Assembly (NCBI GenBank): GCA_026724425.1
Contig: JAIUCV010000278.1
Location: 372,001-436,000 of the forward strand
Reading direction: 5' to 3'
Source: Erythrophleum ivorense
Lineage: Eukaryota > Streptophyta > Magnoliopsida > Fabales > Fabaceae
DNA length: 64,000 bases
Shown: positions 57,459 to 64,000 of the stretch, piece after piece
Position numbering within the stretch: the first letter of the stretch is position 1
Layout: the number at the start of each line of letters is the position of its first letter
Notes under the pieces: model-generated
Told to the model about the DNA's origin: nothing
The model's input: only the letters and a program-made list of their open reading frames with translations
Databases searched by the model: none
Position numbers and translations under genes: made by a program

Positions 57459-60400
57459 CTATTTGTTATCAAGGAATCGACCAATGAATTTGCTAACCCT
57501 GGTGGATACTAATAGCCAAGGTATTATCCCAACCTGTAATTATATTAGAACAACAGTCAGGAAAATAATAGGATGCATTTTATAAAGAAGTATGAAAAAA
57601 TCACTACGTTATTGTTGAACGAAAGTTGGTGACAAAACGAAGCAACACCAAACATTATATATTATTGAAATATTCAATTATTGTATTTCCATCATTAAAC
57701 CCTTAACCTCTATTTATATTTTTACTATAACTGCACAAAGACACTCTTCACTCTTCACCCTGCCATATAGTTTTTGCCTGTAAATGATTTGTTATATAGA
57801 TTATGGAAAAATTATGGCAGGTATCAACAGACTGTCACATAGTAGATCAAATCCTCACTCACAAATACAGAAACAAAGCTCAGATCAGCAAATTCTATGA
57901 TAGAGACCTAAGTAATGAAATTTCCTTCATTTATACAAAAATACAAAAGTAAGAAACAAAGGTACTCCCAATTTTTTACCTTGACATAGTCGTTTTGAAC
58001 CCCTCCAGCCCCCCAAGACAATAATTTCCCTACAAAAAAGTGAAAAAATATGTTCAGAATTCTAAACAAAAGCTTACTGTTTTATAGTTTTCTTCTTTCA
58101 CCACGAATAAGGAGCATGCTATTTGTCTTCTTACCTTCATTTTAAGGTACGTTTTTAAAAAAAGAAATCCAAGAAAAAAAGTGGCAGATTTGCATACAGC
58201 AAGCTAATAAATCTACCAGACTTTAAACCTTGTAAAATAGAGTATCACTGCATTACCAAAAGGTTGCACAAGTTTGTGAGATATGCTAGCCACAGGAACC
58301 TTCCAAAACCAGAAAAGCAGCACTGTATATATTAAAACCTACATGGGACAACCAAATAAGTATCTTATGGCTTAAATAAAAGATATCTGTAAATTTACAA
58401 AACTGTCATATCTACTATACCTTTGAGATGATCAGAATTTTGAGATACAAATCATTCTCCTTGTCATTCAAGTTTTGATCTGGAAATCAGTTTAAACTAT
58501 AACTTTCCATATTTGTGTGGGTAAAGCAGTTAAGTAACAGGATAATATATATATATATATTTGTACGTCTATATATATATATATATATATGATTAATGAA
58601 GATAAATACTAAAAGCAGGAAAAGCAACGAAACTATTAATACTATACACTAGATATTAAATTAAGCAATACACTACTTGATGCACAAGCACCCTAATATT
58701 TGCTTGCCTAATTGTTAGTGTTAGAGTTCAGGTACCTTAAAAGTGATTTCTGGTCCTTGAGGAATTAAGTTTCTTCTTCTTTTTTTTTTCTTTTTTGTTG
58801 GTTTGAAAGTAATTTCATACAAAACAGACGAACAAAATTCTCAAGTGCCAGAAAGTAAAGGCCTGTTTGAAATTGTTTTTGTTTTAATGTTTTCAAAACA
58901 TATGTTTTCAAAAACAAGTTTTTGAAAACAAAAAAATTAAAAAATCTATTTGAATTATTATTTTAAAAAGTAATTGTTTTCTGTTTTTTACCTGATTCTG
59001 TAGAACAAAAATTACAGAACACTTAAAAAGTGTTCTAAGTTTTTTGTTTTTGAAAACAAAATTTTGTTTTTTTGTTTTACAAAACACTTCATTAAAAACA
59101 CATTATCAAACAGGTTTTTTTGTTTTTTTGTTCTTGAAAACAAAAAAACTGTTTTGCAAAATCAAATCAAACAGGCCTTTACTCGTGCAAAGATGGAAAT
59201 TAGTATACTCTTGATCAAAATATGATAACAAGAAGAAAATTTGGATGGAAATTAGAAGATACAGAATAAATTTAATATATTTTCCATAGATGCAAAGAGC
59301 ATATCCAACACCAAAATTCAGATGACCTAATTCAATTGGACAATTAAGATCACTCGTGCCTTATCACCTTTGGATATGATAGGGTACTTCCAAGCACATA
59401 CAGAACTAGAAGTTTAAACAATATGGATACATAAATATTGCTATTTTGCATTCTTTTAAAAAATCTTCCACCATTTCTGGTTGCTCCAGCAACTAAACAA
59501 TATAATGTTTAATTACTAAAAGAAGAGTTTTAATTTTTTATTTTAGGTATGACAGAATATATTTTTCATGAAGTCAGATTCAAAACGTGGCATTGCAATA
59601 AACTCACAGTATGCAAGTTCCTTCTCCTTAGCAACTGCCAGTCTTCTAAGTTTTGCTGCTTGTGCAAAGGTTGAGGGCCTGAGAGCACAAAGAGGAGACT
59701 CATACTCTCACACATATATTTGAAAATCAAATTTATGTTACTACTACTTTTAGGATATTCCTTTTGTTATTCAAGATATTTATATACCAACCACATATAT
59801 ATATATGGAAAGCTTTGTTGAAAAGAAAAAGTAATGAAAATAAATGGTGTTTCCACAAATAAGAACCGAATCCCAAACAAGATAAAATGAATAAACACTT
59901 TGAGACATTTTGGATCTTTCTCAAAGCATAAAAGGAGTTAAAAACATCTTTTTTCTTAGTACTTCCATTCGTGCTCTTGTTTTTTGTCTTCCTCCTATCC
60001 ACTTATTTACCACATTTCTATACCAACAGGGGATTTGCTTCGTCATGCGACATATCAGGAAAGTGTTAAATGATTGTCTTTTTTTTTGGGTGTTTTTTCA
60101 ATTGAAGTTACCTGAATGTTTTAGTGAATATCTTCCTTCCTAATCAGTAGTCACATACATACTTCTCTTGTTGTACATCGACCTCAATATTCTCATCCAG
60201 ACACTTTTATTTTCTGACATGCACTTTTACTGACGAAAAATCCGTAACAGAAAGTATAGTGGATTTTAGGACTTAGAATTTACCCTTTACTTCCTATGAT
60301 CACTCAAACTCACCTTTTTTTCCATCTTATATAATTTCATTATCAATTTTAAAATATAAACAGCCAAGATACAAAAGATGCTGAAATTTATAATTAGTTA

Positions 60401-61538
60401 TCTCCTGCCCCTCAATCTTAACCAGACCCTGCTTCCTCCTCCTACTCTTGCCGTGGTTGCATTGCATATATTTCTTCTTACTATTATTGTACCGAACCCC
60501 CATCTTCTATAGCTTGTCTAAGCATTAATATTCTAGTAATAAACCTGAATTCAATCCTATCAACAAGGATAATATCATATGCAAAAGGTAATTACGTGAG
60601 AGAGGGCCCAGCCAAGTCTGAACAACTGACCACTTAAGTAGATTAAAGCACCTTAGTTGCTTGAACAATGAAAAATAATCAGGGGACAACACTTACTGTG
60701 ACAAGGTGCTTGCCTCTTTCAAGAGTTTCTTTTTTTCTCTGCGCAACTGAAGTTCTTTTGCACTATTGGAGCCCTTCTGTGGTAAAAGAATGTGACTAAA
60801 AGAAATGAATATGTCGACCATCAACACGTTAGAGAATATATCTTACCAAATACCAAGCACATTAAAAGGCGATAAGCACTCGTCTCATTATGGTGCAAAG
60901 AGAATACATTATCAATGGGACCTTAGGCACAACAATTTTTTTGTTTTCTTTGTTCGTTTTTCTTTTGCTCTCAGGAAACTTCACAGTCTTGTTATAATCA
61001 ATTAATGGCAACTGGCCAAAGCGTGTCTGCCACTAGCATAAGATCGCGTAATAAAGGGCAATAATAATAATAAAATAATGTACATGCTAGAGAATTCCAA
61101 TGGGACCCGTAACTGGTTGACCATGGAAAATGTATAGAGATATTGGAATGTAGTCAAAATTTGATTAACAAAACAATAATACTATAACAAAGATAAAGCT
61201 TGGTCTAGGGCAAATCATCATGCTCTACCATCCCATAACTGGGGAAATCCTGAGTAAGGGGTTACAGAACATATTACATAGATAACAATCCTGATTAGCA
61301 TTACAACAGGGATCAGGCTGCTGGGGACTGATTAGCATTATAACAATGATTAACATTAGTCTGGTTTCGTTTCTACCAAACAAGGTCTTAGAATTATTAC
61401 AGCGGTAAAAGGAGGGTGGAAGAGGACCTTCTTCAACTGATCGAGCCGCCTGGATGCCAACTGAAAAGCAACAACAATCAAGAATATAAGAGCAGCTGCT
61501 AGCGATCTTTGATGTTCTTCGGTTCCTCCGTCTGCCAT
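57459..61538 (-). CDS. GET1: GET1/WRB homologue, ER receptor subunit for tail-anchored protein insertion, seven exons
   Basis: GET1 (WRB in animals) with its partner forms the ER membrane receptor that takes tail-anchored proteins from GET3. Exons from the 5' end are 61538-61428, 60776-60697, 59678-59608, 58479-58421, 58338-58257, 58029-57980 and 57533-57459 (TAG 57461-57459). All phases agree and give 175 residues, the expected size. It has a first membrane helix (LAAALIFLIVVAFQL), then the cytosolic coiled coil (ASRRLDQLKK, KELQLRREK, FAQAAKLRRLAVAKEKELAY), a second helix (VLIYTVLLFWFWKVPVASIS) and a third region (VGIIPWLLVSTRVSKFIGRF). The start chosen is MADGG; an in-frame ATG 15 nt upstream (61553) would add MGRRI. 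The exon 1 donor is GTCCTC, a weak site. Intron 3 holds a 318-bp MITE. No lesion is seen. Confidence 0.92.
58541..58592. repeat. (TA)n microsatellites
   Basis: Two alternating TA runs separated by TTTGTACGTC in GET1 intron 3. Confidence 0.9.
58860..59177 (-). mobile_element. MITE family A, copy 2 (318 bp) in GET1 intron 3
   Basis: Ends GGCCTGTTTGAAATTG and ATCAAACAGGCC. The sequence is the reverse orientation of the copy at 6051-6368, the same length, and alignable throughout with scattered substitutions. In this copy the inverted repeat extends outwards (AGTAAAGGCC on the left, GGCCTTTACT on the right). No target duplication is evident. Confidence 0.85.
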
Positions 61539-62654
61539 GATTCTCCTGCCCACGTTGATTTGATTTGAAGGCGCATCAACGCACCGGGAATTCCCCGCTA
61601 TTCGTTTTTTCTCTTTTTGGGTCCTAAAGGGATGGCAATTCGAAGATGAGACGAAAGCCCGAGGCCCACTTAACAGAAATGGATTCGAGATTACACAACG
61701 CGGCCCTGAAAAAATCCGTAGATATATTATCTTGAGGACAACAATTTTTTGACATAAAAAAAAAGCATAAAATCTTGATATTTGATTCTGATTTCATAAA
61801 AAGGGAGAGGATTGAGGAAAACGTCTCTCGTTACGTAATTTACGTTTACCAAAAAAAATATATTAAACATATAAGATTAGATGACTGATTAAACTCAAAT
61901 AAAAAAAAAATTGAATAGTCAAATGAACGTAATTTTTTTCTAAGATCAAAATTTTATTAATTTTATCTTGACAATTCATCACCGTTTAGCCCTAATTTGA
62001 TTCATAATTGCATCGAACCGAACAGCAGCGACAAGTGCAAGCCAAAATATCATAAAAGTGATTTTACGAAATCAACCTTACGGCACAAAATATCGCACCC
62101 ACAACATACGTGGCGCGTTCTTCACGTCTTCGTGGTAGCTTCGTAAAATTCACAACTATTAGAGGATACATTTGTCATTTAGCAAGAGGCAGTACACGTG
62201 TTACCCCTATTTAATGTTGAAATCTAGGCCACGTGTCCACAAACTCTGGCTCAGCCTAAAGTGGGGATCCTTAAGTTCATAGAAACTCACACACAAAGGA
62301 AACACAGGCGCTACGAAGGCAAATCCGAGGGCATATAGAATAGGAGCACACGGATCGATGACGTGGCAAAAGATTTTCGAAATCCCGCCTAAACCCGGAC
62401 TTCAATTCTTTCGCGTTTCCATTTTAATATTTTCGCTGCCCACACGACCCCTTCTTATTCCCTCACACTCGCACCTTCACCAACAAAGAGCGTAGCATTG
62501 CGCAAGCTTATCCCTCTGCACTCTCTTATCTTCTCTCCTTTGAAAGCCCTACGTTTCAAGGTGACTCGGAACCCTTGCGGCTGTCACTCAGTCCGAGTTT
62601 TGACGATTTTGAACTCGTTCTCATCGGTTTTCATCCTTTCTCTGCAGGATCACC
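61539..62654. promoter_or_regulatory. Divergent promoter region between GET1 and HMGB with a cluster of ACGTG elements
   Basis: About 1.1 kb separates the two divergent start codons. The HMGB-proximal part contains TACGTGG (62108-62114), ACACGTGT (62194-62201), CCACGTGTCC (62229-62238) and TGACGTGGCA (62359-62368), all G-box/ABRE type words bound by bZIP or bHLH factors. A CT-rich leader follows (62440-62650). TTTCAAG/GTGACT (62560) and CTCTGCAG (62647) could bound a short 5' UTR intron of about 87 bp. Confidence 0.6.
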
Positions 62655-63959
62655 ATGCCTAAAACGAAATCTGACACCAGAGCCGCCGATAACCGGTGAG
62701 TTTCTTCTTTAGCTTTCGCATTTTCGGTGTCCGTTTCGGACTCCTTCTAGTCCTCCGCTCGCGTTGATTAGGATCTGGATCGCTTAATTGAGCGTTTGAT
62801 TTTTTTTTTCTTAACCTTTTCTATCGTTGCTATTGATAATTTTCGTGTGGTGGAATTGTTAGTTTGAAGCGCAAGGGCGCTGGAGCCGGAAGGAAGCAGA
62901 CAAAGAAAGCTGCGAAGGATCCAAACAAGCCGAAAAGGCCTCCGAGTGCTTTCTTTGTTTTTATGTACGAGCTGTTGTTGAATTTTTAATATGTTTCCTT
63001 TGTTATTCTATGCATGTTAATCAGCGTGAATCTGCCATGGTTTTGGTTTCCTGATTATTTTTGTGTTTTATTAGGGCTGAGTTCAGAGAGCAGTATAAAA
63101 AGGATCATCCAAACAACAAATCTGTCGCTGTTGTAAGTGACCTGATGTTGTTGTCTTCATGTATCGGAAACGTCTTGGTTATCATAATTTTGATGCTCAT
63201 TATGTTGCGAAATTTTTTTAGGTCGGTAAAGCCGGTGGTGAAAAATGGAAGTCTATGTCTGATGCGGTGAGTAGTTTTTTTCCTGGATGATAATTTTGAA
63301 TCAAATTGAATGATTGTTTTTCGCTTATCTATATCATTTGAATAAAACCATGTAAGAATCTAATTTGTTACTTATTATCTCTCAGGAAAAAGCTCCCTAC
63401 ATCGCTAAGGCGGAGAAGAAGAAAGAAGAATACGACCGAACTATTCAGACTTACAATAAGAAAGTGGTGATTACTTGAATTTTCTACTTCTCGTTCTATT
63501 TCTTCTATTGTTTTCTTTTTCTGGTTTGTTTTTCTTTTCCCTAGAGGTAGAAGTAGGATTAAACTTTTGACATGAAACAAATGTCGATTTTTTAGTTAGT
63601 GACATGCCAGCCACTAATTTATTGACCTCTTTTTCTTGTTTACTATTTTATTCTATTGATATTCTCATGTTCGTATAGTTTATTATGATAATTGTAGCTA
63701 CATATTTATTGTAATTATTCTTGGTTTGGTGGAATAGGCTGAAGGTAAAAATCCTTCAGAGGAAGAAGAGTCGGATAAGTCAAGGTCTGAAGTGAACGAT
63801 GATGATGAAGAGGAGGTACCTGTATACTATCACTTGTACTTTCGCTGGTGTTTGCATGGTTGTTCTTAAGGTGTCGATTTTATATATTGTGGTTGAAAAG
63901 ATCGTGATTTTAGTGTGCTTTGTTTGTTTTTTCTGTAGGAGGAAGACGATGATGAGTAA
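62655..63959 (+). CDS. HMGB: High-mobility-group B protein (HMGB2/3-like), seven exons
   Basis: Plant HMGB proteins bind DNA minor grooves without strong sequence preference and act as nuclear chromatin architecture and transcription co-factors. Exons are 62655-62695, 62863-62964, 63075-63132, 63222-63266, 63386-63466, 63738-63815 and 63939-63959, all in phase, giving 141 residues, the normal plant HMGB2/3 size. There is a basic N-terminal tail (KRKGAGAGRKQTKKAAKD), the HMG box at about residues 33-105 (PNKPKRPPSAFFVFMAEFRE, NNKSVAVVGKAGGEKWKSMS, EKAPYIAKAEKKKEEY) and an acidic C-terminal tail (SEVNDDDEEEEEDDDE). The acidic tail modulates DNA bending. Exact HMGB number is not assigned; the box resembles HMGB2/3, while synteny may favour HMGB4/5. 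Confidence 0.94.
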
Positions 63960-64000
63960 ATATGCCAGTGGGGCAGGAAGATTCTTGGGTGGAATATCTT

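Noticed and set aside
57271..57585. Plus-strand 104-codon open frame
   Set aside because: It is antisense to the last GET1 exon (57459-57533); its composition is explained by that overlap.

Overview
This is nuclear DNA of a flowering plant, most likely a woody eudicot. It is AT-rich, the genes have canonical GT-AG introns, the protein families are plant-type (RKD transcription factor, RLCK-VII kinase, plant HMGB), and there are plant-type transposable elements. I see no organellar or bacterial features, tRNA, rRNA or CRISPR array.

Layout. 1-3.65 kb: a hAT DNA transposon on the minus strand with a broken transposase, lying just upstream of the last four exons of a plus-strand SAC-domain phosphoinositide phosphatase (3799-6950). 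7-11 kb: gene-poor, with an unassigned conserved-looking reading frame (7982-8362) and a decayed LTR-type duplication. 11.99-13.08 kb: an intronless cis-prenyltransferase (minus). 16.46-20.53 kb: a six-exon receptor-like cytoplasmic kinase of the PIX13/CST group (minus). 21.38-26.99 kb: a complete but mutationally dead Ty3/Gypsy chromovirus. 29.5-35.1 kb: a five-exon RKD5-type RWP-RK factor (minus). 36.52-38.15 kb: a small gag-only LTR element (TR-GAG type) with a perfect 5-bp target duplication. 40.9-45.6 kb: Rab escort protein, nine exons (minus). 47.2-49.5 kb: an hnRNP F/H-like two-RRM protein (minus). 50.3-54.4 kb: a very old Copia relic. 57.46-61.54 kb: GET1/WRB, seven exons (minus). 62.65-63.96 kb: an HMGB chromatin protein, seven exons (plus), divergent from GET1 across a promoter carrying a cluster of ACGTG elements.

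The host genes are housekeeping or regulatory and do not form one pathway, though several act in membrane and secretory biology: phosphoinositide turnover, dolichol synthesis, Rab prenylation and tail-anchored protein insertion. I rebuilt each gene model by joining exons whose reading phases agree at every junction. The gene set (CPT, RLCK, RKD5, HMGB) recalls two Arabidopsis regions, around At2g17220-At2g17570 and At4g35570-At4g35600. That points to conserved ancestral synteny; the locus numbers are from memory.

The accessory part is dominated by transposons: hAT, Ty3, TR-GAG, Copia, and several families of inverted-repeat MITEs in introns. Two 318-bp copies of one MITE sit in introns of two different genes. 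I found no clearly unprecedented system. The best leads are the gag-only retroelement, the shared MITE families, the transition-dominated decay of the Ty3 element, and two orphan conserved-looking exons.
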